Of a stretch of DNA of 64,000 nt, positions 45,807 to 55,517 are shown one piece after another. The DNA is from UBA6770 sp965660875 (GTDB taxonomy: Bacteria > Bacteroidota > Bacteroidia > Flavobacteriales_G > Salibacteraceae). Where the stretch lies: contig CBFIBQ010000010.1 in the NCBI GenBank assembly GCA_965660875.1, forward strand, positions 1 through 64,000, read 5' to 3'. The notes beneath the pieces are model-generated. The model did no database searches. It saw only the letters and a list, made by a program, of their open reading frames with translations, and was not told the DNA's origin. How positions within the stretch are numbered: position 1 is the first letter of the stretch; each line of letters begins with the position of its first letter. The translations under genes were made by a program, and so were the position numbers.

Positions 45807-47324
45807 ATGAAAATAAAAGCACTCATTTTAGCCTTTACTGTATTTCAAGTTAGCCTTTCGGCTCAAGAAATTGATTTTGTAAAACTGGATCGTTATATAA
45901 AAAAGTCCATGCGAGACTTTAAAATGCCCGGTCTTGCAATTGGAATTGTGCAAGGTGGTGACATCGTTTTTCAGCAAGGATATGGATATAATATGGTGGG
46001 AGAAGATACCCGCACCAGCACCAACTCCATGTTTGGTATTGCTTCTTTGTCAAAAGCCTTTACAGCTGCGTCGATTGGAATGTTAGTTGAAGATGGAAAG
46101 CTAAACTGGAACGATAAAGTAACCAAGCACCTGCCCGATTGGAAGTTGAGTGACCCAGTGGTAACAAATATGATGACTATTGAAGATTTATTGTGCCACC
46201 GAAGTGGGCTAAAAACATTTGATGGTGACTTGTTGTGGTACGGTTCTAACTATTCTAGGGAAGAAATCATAACGCGCATTCGACACTTGCCGCTCTCCTT
46301 TGAATACCGAAACGGGTTTGGCTATCAAAACATTATGTATATCACTGCAGGAGAGGTTATTGAGAAAGCTTCTGGTATGTCATGGGATAAATTTGTCGAT
46401 ACCCGGATTTTAAATCCGCTGGGGATGACTCAAACGGTTTCTTCTATTACCAAATACAAAGAGAACACCAAAATTGCTTACCCTCATTTGAACCGTGTTC
46501 CTCAAAAGTTATTGAATTACGATAATAGCGGAGCGACAGCAGCCTTAAACTCAAACATGGTAGACATGCTCACATGGTCTATGTTCTGGTTAAATGAAGG
46601 CATTCACCATGGAGATACCTTACTCAAGTCAAGTACAGTTCGAAAAATTTTCAGTTTAGAAACTCCGTTAACTGTTTCTGGTTTCGATCGACGAAATGGT
46701 ACACATTTCAAAGGGTATGGCTTGGGCTGGTTCTTAATGGATTACCAAGGAAAAAAAATAGTACATCATGGCGGTGGACTACCGGGGTATATAACGAAGG
46801 TTGCCTTAGTTCCTGAAGAAGATATGGCTATAGTTGTCCTTAGTAATGATATGTCTTCTATCTGCACAGCGCTTATGTATAAAATACTTGATGAAGCTTT
46901 TGGAGATAAAGCAAGCAGAGACTGGTCCAAGGAATTTTCTGGTTATGCTAAGGTTTCTGATTCGTTGAAACAAGTAAAAATCAATAAGCAAAACGAGACG
47001 CGAAAAACAGGTACTACTCTTTCTGCCCCTTTAGAAGCCTATGCAGGTACTTTTGAGGATAAGTATTATGGAAAAGCGACCGTTACTATTGAGGGTAAAG
47101 GAAAAAGAGCTCAGCTAAAGTTAGTTCTAGAGCCTGCTAAAGAGCTTTTTATGGCAACATGTGAGCACTGGGAAAACGACACCTTTGTTTTTAAATTCAA
47201 CGATGAGTTTTTACCTCGTGGATTTGCAAACTTCAACGTTGAGGGGGATCAGGTAGTAGGCTTTACCATTGATTTACCAAATCCAGATTTTCACTTTTCG
47301 AACTTAGATTTTAAAAAGTTATAA
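45807..47324 (+). CDS. Class C beta-lactamase-family serine hydrolase with DUF3471-like domain
   Basis: This 505-aa secreted protein (signal peptide MKIKALILAFTVFQVSLSAQ) contains the penicillin-binding/beta-lactamase fold with S80-x-x-K83 (IASLSKAF), Y173-Q-N (FGYQNIMY) and an HGG-type third motif (KIVHHGGGLPGY). The C-terminal 110 residues (LEAYAGTFEDKYYGKATV) form the DUF3471-like domain. Such proteins are usually esterases or D-aminopeptidases; antibiotic hydrolysis is not implied. The start was kept because of the clear signal peptide. Confidence 0.9.
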   Translation: MKIKALILAFTVFQVSLSAQEIDFVKLDRYIKKSMRDFKMPGLAIGIVQGGDIVFQQGYGYNMVGEDTRTSTNSMFGIASLSKAFTAASIGMLVEDGKLNWNDKVTKHLPDWKLSDPVVTNMMTIEDLLCHRSGLKTFDGDLLWYGSNYSREEIITRIRHLPLSFEYRNGFGYQNIMYITAGEVIEKASGMSWDKFVDTRILNPLGMTQTVSSITKYKENTKIAYPHLNRVPQKLLNYDNSGATAALNSNMVDMLTWSMFWLNEGIHHGDTLLKSSTVRKIFSLETPLTVSGFDRRNGTHFKGYGLGWFLMDYQGKKIVHHGGGLPGYITKVALVPEEDMAIVVLSNDMSSICTALMYKILDEAFGDKASRDWSKEFSGYAKVSDSLKQVKINKQNETRKTGTTLSAPLEAYAGTFEDKYYGKATVTIEGKGKRAQLKLVLEPAKELFMATCEHWENDTFVFKFNDEFLPRGFANFNVEGDQVVGFTIDLPNPDFHFSNLDFKKL

Positions 47325-47332
47325 AGTTCTTC

Positions 47333-48637
47333 TTAGCTTAAAATATGCATACGCTCCGAGTCCATTTTTACAAACGTAAAAAGTAGAATAGTAAAAGCCC
47401 ACAAGCTGGAACCCCCGTAGGAGAAAAACGGTAACGGAATTCCTATAACAGGTGCTAAACCAATTGTCATTCCTACATTAATTGCTAAGTGAAAAAAGAA
47501 AATACTAGCCACACAATAACCATATATGCGAGAAAAGGATGAGCGCTGCCGCTCAGAAACAATAATTATCCGAAATAATAGAACTAAAAACAATACTATA
47601 ACTACAAGTGACCCAACGTAGCCCCATTCCTCCCCTACCGTACAAAAAATGAAATCTGTGCTTTGCTCAGGTACAAAGTTGAATTTTGTTTGGGTTCCTT
47701 GTAAAAATCCTTTTCCAAACACACCACCTGAACCAATTGCAATCATCGATTGATGCACATTATATCCAGCGCCAGTAGGGTCGTGTTCTATTCCTAATAA
47801 CTCATTTATTCTTGATTGTTGATGTGGCTTTAATACGTCGTTAAATAAATAATTTACTCCGTAGATATAGCCGGCAATTACACCAAATACCAGCACGAGT
47901 AATAACCTTATTCTCTTAACCTTCTTAAATAATTGATACATCAACAAACTAATGATTCCTATTACGGAAATCATAAGAGTTTGCCCCGATATTTGAAAAT
48001 CGAAGGGTAAGTTAAAAGTGGTATAATTGAGCAATAATGCCAACACAAATAGCACTGCAGCTCCCAAACCTATGAGCAATATATTTCCACTTAACCCTTC
48101 TCGATACATTACAAATATGAAGGATGCGTACACCAGTACTGAACCTGTGTCTGGTTGCAGCAAAATGAGCGCTGCTGGAATTGCCAATAGAAGAAAAGCC
48201 TTTATTCTCACGATTATGCCTTGAAATTTTTTTCCAAGCGAACTCAAGTAATACGTTAATGCGAGTGCCGTTCCATACTTAGCAAACTCAGAGGGTTGAA
48301 ATGAAAACCCACCGAAAGTATACCACGATTTTGCTCCCTTAATTTCAGTACCCACAAGCAGTACGCCCACCAACAACAGCATGCAGAAGATGTAAATGGG
48401 ATATGCCAATCTAGAGAAAAACCTGGGATCTAACATAAGCACAACCCAAACCAGCAAATAACTGGTAACTATCCACATAAGCTGCTTTCCGTACGACATA
48501 CTCATATCAAGTATGGATTGGTGTTCCTCGTTGTAAGTGGCTGCGTAAATATTAATCCAACCCATAAAAACTAAGGCTGTAAAAACCCAGAATATAGTCC
48601 AATCGATATTTTGGAATATGCTACTTTTTGCCCTCAT
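47333..48637 (-). CDS. rodA: Rod-shape SEDS glycosyltransferase
   Basis: This 434-aa membrane protein of the SEDS family polymerises lipid II for the elongation machinery with PBP2. Signature regions are VLLQPDTGSVLVY-like (LILLQPDTGSVLVY), the large loop VPEQSTDFIFCTVGEEWG whose Asp is the likely catalytic residue, and IGLAPVIGIPLPFFSYGGSS. It is longer than E. coli RodA (370 aa), mainly in the middle loops. It overlaps mrdA by 17 bp as the last gene of the purH-mreBCD-mrdA-rodA cluster. Confidence 0.95.
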   Translation of the reverse strand: MRAKSSIFQNIDWTIFWVFTALVFMGWINIYAATYNEEHQSILDMSMSYGKQLMWIVTSYLLVWVVLMLDPRFFSRLAYPIYIFCMLLLVGVLLVGTEIKGAKSWYTFGGFSFQPSEFAKYGTALALTYYLSSLGKKFQGIIVRIKAFLLLAIPAALILLQPDTGSVLVYASFIFVMYREGLSGNILLIGLGAAVLFVLALLLNYTTFNLPFDFQISGQTLMISVIGIISLLMYQLFKKVKRIRLLLVLVFGVIAGYIYGVNYLFNDVLKPHQQSRINELLGIEHDPTGAGYNVHQSMIAIGSGGVFGKGFLQGTQTKFNFVPEQSTDFIFCTVGEEWGYVGSLVVIVLFLVLLFRIIIVSERQRSSFSRIYGYCVASIFFFHLAINVGMTIGLAPVIGIPLPFFSYGGSSLWAFTILLFTFVKMDSERMHILS

Positions 48638-50450
48638 ATATTTCTAAAAATTGAGCATCAGTAATGCGTTTTTCCTTCTTGGGGCGTTTTATTTCACCGG
48701 TCAGGTACTGTTCTATCATGAGACTGCTAATCGGAGCTGCCCATGTGCCTCCAAAATCAGAGTATTCTACATACACTGCAATCGCTATTTTAGGGTTTTC
48801 TTTGGGCGCAAATGCCATAAAAACTGAATGATCGGGCCAAGGGTCGTTCTGCACTGTACCTGTTTTTCCACAAATTACTATACTGTCCATTCTTGCTCTG
48901 CGCGCTGTGCCTCCAGTTTCATTTACCACCTTGTACATTGCCTCAACCACTGGGTTAAAATAAGACGCATCTACTTCTGTATCCACTCGCTCGGTAAATT
49001 CTTTTCGCTTTATTGAGTCTTGTCCAATGGACTTAACAAGGTGGGGTTGGTAGTAATACCCCTTGTTGGCAATAATTGCAGCCAAGTTTGCCATCTGTAT
49101 TGGAACGACCTGTAGCTCTCCTTCGCCTATACTATTAGAATATATCGTTGAAAACGCCCATCTATTCTCGCCATACCATTTATCGTAAAACGCTGGAGTT
49201 GGAACTAAGCCCTTTTTCAAGCCCGGTAAATCCGTTTCTAAACGAATGCCGAAGCCAAATTTCTTTACACGCTTTTGCCATATATCCAAACCTAAGTTAG
49301 CGTCCTTAAAAATGTTAGACCTTTCTCCTCGTTGTATAAGACGCTTGTATACCTGATAAAAATATGGATTACAACTGTGTTGTATTGCCCCTACCAAATC
49401 ATCGTTTGTATGGGAGCCATGGCAGCCAATGATTGACCGGTTGCACCTAAAACGGGTTTCTTCTCTAATCACTCCTTCATCAAGAGCAACTAAGGATTGA
49501 ACAATTTTAAAAATAGATCCTGGCCGATACATAGCATTGATTGTTCTATTGAACAAAGGATTCAACGAATCATTCTGCTGCAGGATTTTATAATTCTTTG
49601 AACGCGGTCTGCCGACTAATAAGTTAGGGTCGTAACTGGGGGCCGAAACCATAGCTAAAATCTCACCCGTTGCTGGTTCAATAGCCACAATACTCCCCCT
49701 TTTACCTTGCATTAACTTTTCTCCGTAGGCTTGCAGATCCCTATCAATAGAGCTTATTAAATTTTTACCAGCTATAGGCAGCGTATCGTATATTCCGTTA
49801 CGGTAGCTACCCTTTACACGGTTGTGGACATCTACCATCAATACTTTTTTACCACGAGTTCCTCTCAGCACCTTTTCATATTCCTTTTCGAGACCCCGTT
49901 TGCCAATATAATCGCCACTTTTATAATAGTTGTCACGCATAATATCCGATGAACCAACCTCCGAGATATAGCCTAGTATGTGAGCCGATGTGGCTTTGGG
50001 GTATTTCCTTAAGGTTCTCTTTTCACCATAAAACCCATTGAACTTATACAAGCGTTCGGATACTATTGCCCATTGGTTTGCAGGTATTTGTTTTTGAAAA
50101 ACTGAAGGACGATACCTACTGTATTTTCGGGCTTTTTTCATCTTCTCTAAAAAAACCGTATCCGAAATGGCTAGCAATTTGCAGAATGCAAGTGTATCAA
50201 AATCACTCACCTTTGAAGGAACTACCATCAAATCATACGCAGCTTCGTTGTATACCAGTAACTTTCCATTTCTGTCATAAATAAGCCCTCTAACTGGGTA
50301 CTGTGTTATGGTTCTTAAAGCTTGATTATTGGCAGATAATTGATAGGAATCATCAACAACCTGAATAAAGAAAAGCCTACCTAAAAAAATTATTCCAATG
50401 GTTAGGAATATGCCGAGAATAACGAATTTTCTATCCTCAAACGGCTTCAT
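48621..50450 (-). CDS. mrdA: Penicillin-binding protein 2 (elongation transpeptidase)
   Basis: This 609-aa protein has one N-terminal membrane span (residues 8-28), a pedestal domain, and a transpeptidase domain with S312-x-x-K315 (PGSIFKIVQ), S359-C-N361 (QHSCNPYF) and K530-T-G532 (ICGKTGTVQN). All three penicillin-binding motifs are intact, so it should cross-link peptidoglycan of the lateral wall together with RodA. ATGA overlap with mreD. Confidence 0.96.
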   Translation of the reverse strand: MKPFEDRKFVILGIFLTIGIIFLGRLFFIQVVDDSYQLSANNQALRTITQYPVRGLIYDRNGKLLVYNEAAYDLMVVPSKVSDFDTLAFCKLLAISDTVFLEKMKKARKYSRYRPSVFQKQIPANQWAIVSERLYKFNGFYGEKRTLRKYPKATSAHILGYISEVGSSDIMRDNYYKSGDYIGKRGLEKEYEKVLRGTRGKKVLMVDVHNRVKGSYRNGIYDTLPIAGKNLISSIDRDLQAYGEKLMQGKRGSIVAIEPATGEILAMVSAPSYDPNLLVGRPRSKNYKILQQNDSLNPLFNRTINAMYRPGSIFKIVQSLVALDEGVIREETRFRCNRSIIGCHGSHTNDDLVGAIQHSCNPYFYQVYKRLIQRGERSNIFKDANLGLDIWQKRVKKFGFGIRLETDLPGLKKGLVPTPAFYDKWYGENRWAFSTIYSNSIGEGELQVVPIQMANLAAIIANKGYYYQPHLVKSIGQDSIKRKEFTERVDTEVDASYFNPVVEAMYKVVNETGGTARRARMDSIVICGKTGTVQNDPWPDHSVFMAFAPKENPKIAIAVYVEYSDFGGTWAAPISSLMIEQYLTGEIKRPKKEKRITDAQFLEIYEGKK

Positions 50451-50965
50451 GTGCTTCGATTAGGCTTATAGACAAACAGCTGAGCAATAAAAACTAGCAG
50501 CAGGGTAAAAAGGGCACTACCGAGAGTTCTCCAAAAAACCGATAACATTTCCGACAACCGAAAGGCCTCTAAAAGTTGCAACGTAAAGTGATGAATAAAC
50601 ACCATAATGGCTGCATAGGTAAAAAACCAACTAAAGCCCATAGTGCTCCAATTGGGTTTTGAATTGAATTCATAACCATCTCGTGGCGCTAAAAACCTCA
50701 ACACCAGTGGACGCAAGTAGGCAGCAAAAACACTAGAAAATGCATGTAGCCCCCAACTTGAGGAGAACAAATCCACAGATAGCCCCAACACAAATGCTAG
50801 CAGCAATACTAGGTTTTTGTTGTACTCCACAGGTAATAGAATGATAAAAAGGACGTAAAAGTAGGCTGTAGCAAAATTGAAGGCGTGGACATTATTTAAG
50901 ACCAATGCTTGCAGCAGCACAAGAAAAACAAATTGAAAGCCAAATTTAAAAACAGAACTAATCAT
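50447..50965 (-). CDS. mreD: Rod-shape-determining protein MreD
   Basis: This 172-aa hydrophobic protein has about five membrane segments and is located between mreC and mrdA, overlapping both (8 bp and 4 bp). The MreD family is weakly conserved; sequence plus position identify it. It links MreC to the PBP2/RodA machinery in the inner membrane. Confidence 0.88.
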   Translation of the reverse strand: MISSVFKFGFQFVFLVLLQALVLNNVHAFNFATAYFYVLFIILLPVEYNKNLVLLLAFVLGLSVDLFSSSWGLHAFSSVFAAYLRPLVLRFLAPRDGYEFNSKPNWSTMGFSWFFTYAAIMVFIHHFTLQLLEAFRLSEMLSVFWRTLGSALFTLLLVFIAQLFVYKPNRST

Positions 50966-51794
50966 CTTCTTGTGTTTGACTTAGTTCTACTTCTTTTTGT
51001 TCCATCAGCATTTTGTTGCTTATCGCAAATACATAAGACAGTTTCCTGAAATCTGTACTGAGTTGGACATTAATTTCATAAAAATCTGTGCCCTCAATAG
51101 GCTCATAATTTGAAATGGTACCAACCAGTATATCCGGCGGAAAAATGCCACCAGAGCCTCTAGTTACGACCGTATCGCCAATAGCTATTGTAACATGTGA
51201 AGGGATATCGTTTAATTGCATCAACCGGTCAGAACTTCCATCCCAAGTTAACACGCCAAAATAATCCAGCGCTTTCAGTTTTGCACTAACATGTGTTCTA
51301 GAATGCAATACGGATATTACACTCGAGTAATGCTCCGATACATTTTTCACTATTCCAACTACTCCCTCGTTACATACAACACCCATTTCTGGGGCTATTC
51401 CATTTGCCGAACCTTGATTTAGAGTAAGATAGTTATTGCGTTTGGCTACGGAACTGTTTATCACCCTTGCTTTTGTGTAGATATATTGCACACGATACAA
51501 ACTGTCGTCGATAATTTTATGCCACGGAGTAAGTCCAAAATGAGAAACTTTTTGTTCTGATTTCAATTCAGCGATTTCTGCGGCTAAATTATCGTTCACC
51601 TCTTTTAAACTCAAGTAGTCTTTGGTTTCTGCAATAAGTTCAAAGGCACCACCTGTGAGTTCATTGGCATGACCAAGGAAGTTGGCCCGTTGAAACGAAT
51701 TATTCTGAACCAATAAGAAAAAAGCAATAACTTGTAATCCAAGAAATAAGAGGGTAAAATGCTGTCTCCAAATAAATTGTAGAAGGTTACGCAC
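50958..51794 (-). CDS. mreC: Rod-shape-determining protein MreC
   Basis: This 278-aa bitopic protein has a single N-terminal membrane helix (LLFLGLQVIAFFLL), a coiled coil (about residues 55-80) and a periplasmic beta-rich domain with family segments (ARVINSSVAKRNNYLTLNQG, NEGVVGIVKNVSEHYSSV). It is the periplasmic scaffold of the elongasome. Gene order purH-mreB-mreC-mreD confirms the call. Confidence 0.95.
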   Translation of the reverse strand: MRNLLQFIWRQHFTLLFLGLQVIAFFLLVQNNSFQRANFLGHANELTGGAFELIAETKDYLSLKEVNDNLAAEIAELKSEQKVSHFGLTPWHKIIDDSLYRVQYIYTKARVINSSVAKRNNYLTLNQGSANGIAPEMGVVCNEGVVGIVKNVSEHYSSVISVLHSRTHVSAKLKALDYFGVLTWDGSSDRLMQLNDIPSHVTIAIGDTVVTRGSGGIFPPDILVGTISNYEPIEGTDFYEINVQLSTDFRKLSYVFAISNKMLMEQKEVELSQTQEDD

Positions 51795-51814
51795 GCACTA
51801 CTCTCCCAATTAAA

Positions 51815-52837
51815 TTACTTGATTAAGAAATTAAAGTTATCCGCATTCTTCAATGCTATTCCAGTACCTCGGGCTACCGCTCTTAGCGGATCTTCTGCTA
51901 CATGAACCGGCAACTTAGTTTTCATACTGATTCGTTTGTCCAACCCTCTGAGCATAGAACCACCTCCCGCCAAGTAAATACCTGTTTTATAAATATCAGC
52001 AGACAACTCAGGTGGAGTCATTTCCAATGCTGAAAGTATTGCTTCTTCAATCTTAGAAATGGATTTATCTAATGCATGAGATATTTCAACAAACGAAACG
52101 TGAATTTCTTTAGGTATACCAGTCATTAAATCCCGACCATGCACCGCATAATCTTCTGGAGCATCATCCAATTCTGGTAAGGCTGCACCCACCTCAATTT
52201 TTATGCGCTCAGCGGTGCGCTCTCCAATCAAAATATTATGCTGACGCCTTAGGTAGTCTTCAATATCAGAGGTAAATTCATCTCCCGCAACGCGTATGGA
52301 CTTATCACAAACAATTCCTCCTAATGCAATTACCGCAATTTCTGATGTACCACCACCTATGTCGATAATCATATTACCCATAGGCTCTTCTACATCTATA
52401 CCAATACCGATGGCAGCTGCCATGGGTTCATAAATCAAATACACCTCTTTAGCTCCAGCATGCTCAGCAGAGTCTTTTACTGCTCGTTTTTCAACTTCAG
52501 TAATTCCAGAGGGTATACAAATCACCATCTTTAATGAGGGTTGAAAAATTCTGCGTCCAGAATTAATCATTTTGATCATACCCTTTATCATATGCTCTGC
52601 AGCATGAAAATCTGCAATCACACCGTCTTTTAAGGGGCGGGTAGTTTTTATGTTTTCGTGTGTTTTACCATGCATTTGCATCGCCTGTTTACCCACCGCG
52701 ATAAACTTGGCCGATATTCGATCTTGAGCCACAATAGATGGCTCATCCACCACAACTTTATCGTTGTGAATGATTAGCGTATTTGCCGTTCCTAGGTCAA
52801 TCGCTATTTCTTGGGTAAAAAAATCAAATAAGCCCAT
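51815..52837 (-). CDS. mreB: Actin-like rod-shape protein MreB
   Basis: This 340-aa actin homologue has phosphate-1 EIAIDLGTANTLIIH, connect-1 YLIYEPMAAAIGIGID, phosphate-2 MIIDIGGGTSEIAVI and adenosine YLAGGGSMLRGLDKRI motifs. It polymerises along the inner membrane and guides lateral wall synthesis. A strong Shine-Dalgarno AGGAGG (52843-52848) precedes the ATG by 5 nt, which is exceptional here. It lies 17 bp after purH and heads the mre genes. Confidence 0.97.
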   Translation of the reverse strand: MGLFDFFTQEIAIDLGTANTLIIHNDKVVVDEPSIVAQDRISAKFIAVGKQAMQMHGKTHENIKTTRPLKDGVIADFHAAEHMIKGMIKMINSGRRIFQPSLKMVICIPSGITEVEKRAVKDSAEHAGAKEVYLIYEPMAAAIGIGIDVEEPMGNMIIDIGGGTSEIAVIALGGIVCDKSIRVAGDEFTSDIEDYLRRQHNILIGERTAERIKIEVGAALPELDDAPEDYAVHGRDLMTGIPKEIHVSFVEISHALDKSISKIEEAILSALEMTPPELSADIYKTGIYLAGGGSMLRGLDKRISMKTKLPVHVAEDPLRAVARGTGIALKNADNFNFLIK

Positions 52838-52842
52838 TTGTG

Positions 52843-52848
52843 CCTCCT
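52843..52848 (-). promoter_or_regulatory. Strong Shine-Dalgarno site of mreB
   Basis: AGGAGG on the minus strand, 5 nt before the mreB ATG. Most genes in this window have no recognisable Shine-Dalgarno. Confidence 0.8.
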
Positions 52849-52854
52849 ATAATC

Positions 52855-54384
52855 CTAATGTTTAAAATGTCTTGTTCCAGTGACTACCATTGTCATCCCT
52901 TGAGTGTTGCAATAATCAATACTCAATTGGTCTTTAATTGAACCTCCCGGTTGAATTACTGCATGAATTCCAGCTTTATGGGCTATTTCTACACAATCTG
53001 GGAAGGGAAAAAACGCATCCGAAGCCATTACCGCACCGTGCGTGTCGAAGTCAAATGCTTTTGCCTTGTTGATGGCTTGGTTTAATGCATCTACTCTACT
53101 CGTTTGTCCTGTTCCGCTAGCCAGTAATTGACCATTTTTAACCAGCACTATGGTGTTTGATTTGGTGTGTTTAACCAATTTATTGGCAAAAATCAAATCG
53201 GCTACTTCCGCAGAACTTGGCGCATTGTTAGTTACTGTTTTAAAGTCTTTTTCAGTTTCGCTATTTACATCACGCTCTTGGACTAAAATACCATTTAAGC
53301 TCGACCGGTATATTGTGTTGGGCAACTCAGTTTCCTTTTTAACGAGAATTATTCGGTTTTTTTTCTGCTTCAATACCTCTAAAGCATCCTCAGAAAAGGA
53401 AGGTGCAATAATTACCTCAAAAAATAATTTATGAATTTCTTCCGCTGTCTGCAAATCCACTTCAGTGTTGGTAATTAAAATGCCACCAAAAGCAGAAACA
53501 GGATCTGCCGCTAAAGCGTCATTCCAAGCTTCTAAAACCGTTTTTCTTGTTGCAAAACCACACGCATTATTGTGTTTCATTACACCGAAAGTGGGGTCGC
53601 CATCTTTAAAATCTTCCATCAAACACACTGCCGCATCAACGTCCAACAAGTTGTTGTATGAAAGCTCTTTTCCATTGAGTTTATCAAATAACTCGTCTAA
53701 ATTCCCGTGGAAACTTGCCTTTTGATGTGGGTTTTCTCCATACCTCAGCGACTGAGCGTTATTCTCCGATAGCCGAATAAAATCTTGATTATAGTCCCTA
53801 TTAAAATAAGCTGAAATGGCGCTGTCGTAATGTGATGAGACTTTGAAAGCTTCTAGTGCTAACTCTTTTCTGTCGGATAACTTTGTACTTCCTTGCTCTT
53901 CGTTTAAGAGATTTAAAAGCCTACCATACTGGTTCATTGAAGGTACAATGACCACATCTTTAAAGTTTTTTGCCGCAGCTCTGATCAATGAAATGCCACC
54001 AATATCTATTTTTTCAATTATCGCCTGTTCCTCATCCGTACTGGCAACTGTTTCCTCGAAGGGATACAAGTCAACGATTACAAGGTCTAACTCAGGAATC
54101 TCAAATTCTTTCAACTGCTCATTATCTGAATCCAGATCTCTTCGAGACAAGATTCCACCAAATACCTTAGGATGCAAAGTCTTGACCCTTCCGCCCAAAA
54201 TGGAGGGGTAAGAAGTTAAATCTTCCACTCGCTCCACAGCGACACCTAACTTTTCAATGAACGTTTGCGTTCCTCCAGTGGAGTAAATTGTAACTCCCAA
54301 TTCGTCCAATTTTCGGACGATTGGCTCTAAACCATCTTTACTAAACACTGAAATCAGTGCATTTTTTATCTTTTTTTCTTCCAC
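52855..54384 (-). CDS. purH: Bifunctional AICAR formyltransferase / IMP cyclohydrolase
   Basis: This 509-aa enzyme performs the last two steps of IMP synthesis. The open frame extends to 54453, but the GTG at 54384 (then EEKKIKNALISVFSKDGL) gives the usual N-terminus and length. The N-terminal MGS-like cyclohydrolase domain (residues about 5-195) contains LYSTGGT-like IYSTGGTQTF and ILGGRVKTLHPKVFGG. The C-terminal transformylase has LRYGENPHQKA, VMKHNNACGFA and the FFPFPDC segment near the end. It is first in the operon with mreBCD, as in many Bacteroidota. Confidence 0.95.
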   Translation of the reverse strand: MEEKKIKNALISVFSKDGLEPIVRKLDELGVTIYSTGGTQTFIEKLGVAVERVEDLTSYPSILGGRVKTLHPKVFGGILSRRDLDSDNEQLKEFEIPELDLVIVDLYPFEETVASTDEEQAIIEKIDIGGISLIRAAAKNFKDVVIVPSMNQYGRLLNLLNEEQGSTKLSDRKELALEAFKVSSHYDSAISAYFNRDYNQDFIRLSENNAQSLRYGENPHQKASFHGNLDELFDKLNGKELSYNNLLDVDAAVCLMEDFKDGDPTFGVMKHNNACGFATRKTVLEAWNDALAADPVSAFGGILITNTEVDLQTAEEIHKLFFEVIIAPSFSEDALEVLKQKKNRIILVKKETELPNTIYRSSLNGILVQERDVNSETEKDFKTVTNNAPSSAEVADLIFANKLVKHTKSNTIVLVKNGQLLASGTGQTSRVDALNQAINKAKAFDFDTHGAVMASDAFFPFPDCVEIAHKAGIHAVIQPGGSIKDQLSIDYCNTQGMTMVVTGTRHFKH

Positions 54385-54674
54385 TTTTAACGCTATTGGA
54401 TTTGAAGTTACCACCTTTCGAAAAGAATATCGGCATAAACTGTTAATTATCAAGGCTTTAAAAAACCTAAAGTGTCACACCAATTTTACTCAACTCAGCT
54501 ATGCAATTTTAGCAATAAACCATGGGCCAATTACCTATATAACCTCCACAAAATCAACAATGTTGATAAAAGCTTTCAAATGTTTAAAACCATTTATGAG
54601 TCTTGGCGAGTAAAACATAAGTTTTGGTGGATTTAATGAATAATTTCGCCTACTTAACAATTAAACTGAAATTT

Positions 54675-55517
54675 ATGAAAATACAAACTATCGGAATAGG
54701 TTTGGCAATGTTGCTAATGTCTACCGCAAACGCACAACAAATTAAAACACCGCAACCAAGTCCTTATGGAGAAGTAGAGCAAGTTATTGGACTAACAGAA
54801 GTAGAGTTGTCTTACAGCCGTCCTGGAGTAAAAGACCGCACTATTTTCGGAGACTTGGTTCCTTACGGAAAAATTTGGAGAACGGGAGCTAATGCAGCGA
54901 CCAAAATCGAAGTGGAAGGTGATGTAATGCTTTCTGGTAAAAAATTATCAAAAGGTAAATATTCTGTATTTACTATTCCAGGAAAAGATGAGTGGACCGT
55001 TATCATTAATTCGGATTCGAAAGCTTCGGTAAGTCAATACAAAGAAGATAAAGATGTATTGCGTTTTACAGTTAAACCAATGAAGACGGCTTCAAAGGTT
55101 GAAACTTTTACTATGTTGTTCGCAAACGTAACTTCAAATTCAGCAGATTGGCAAATCATGTGGGAAAATACTATGATTTCCATACCCGTATCGGTAGAAG
55201 TAGATAAAGCAATCATGAGCAAAATTGCGGCTGTAACAAGCGGACCTAGTTCAAGAGACTTATATGTTGCTGCTAAATATTACTACGATAACGATAAAGA
55301 CATCAAACAAGCTTTAGCATGGATCAACCAATCTGTTGAAATGGATGGCGACGATCAAAAGTTTTGGGTGGTCTATTGGCAGGCTATGATTTTAGCAAAA
55401 TCTGGTGACAAAAAAGCGGCAATTGCAGCGGCCGAAAAATCTAAAGGTTTGGCAGAAGCAGCCAAGTACGATGCGTATGTGAAGAAAAATGACCAATTGA
55501 TCAAATCGCTTAAATAA
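54675..55517 (+). CDS. DUF2911 secreted protein with TPR-like tail
   Basis: The ATG at 54675 gives a signal peptide (MKIQTIGIGLAMLLMSTANAQQ) and 280 aa; the longer frame from 54624 adds an unlikely leader. Residues about 25-170 are the DUF2911 domain (LSYSRPGVKDRTIFGDLVPYGKIWRTGAN, then KLSKGKYSVFTIP), common in Bacteroidota and of unknown function. The C-terminal 90 residues are helical and TPR-like (AAKYYYDNDKDIKQALAWINQS). The next gene starts right after its stop. Confidence 0.88.
   Translation: MKIQTIGIGLAMLLMSTANAQQIKTPQPSPYGEVEQVIGLTEVELSYSRPGVKDRTIFGDLVPYGKIWRTGANAATKIEVEGDVMLSGKKLSKGKYSVFTIPGKDEWTVIINSDSKASVSQYKEDKDVLRFTVKPMKTASKVETFTMLFANVTSNSADWQIMWENTMISIPVSVEVDKAIMSKIAAVTSGPSSRDLYVAAKYYYDNDKDIKQALAWINQSVEMDGDDQKFWVVYWQAMILAKSGDKKAAIAAAEKSKGLAEAAKYDAYVKKNDQLIKSLK

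Noticed and set aside
45673..45822. 50-residue N-terminal extension of the T9SS type B protein
   Set aside because: It would overlap the divergent hydrolase gene and hide the signal peptide that starts at the internal ATG.
45807..47324. Antibiotic resistance beta-lactamase
   Set aside because: The fold is shared, but the DUF3471-like tail and the HGG-type motif fit the broad serine-hydrolase family; no evidence for resistance.
53843..54211. 122-aa plus-strand ORF opposite purH
   Set aside because: Low-complexity Ser/Phe/Leu-rich translation typical of the reverse strand of an AT-rich gene.
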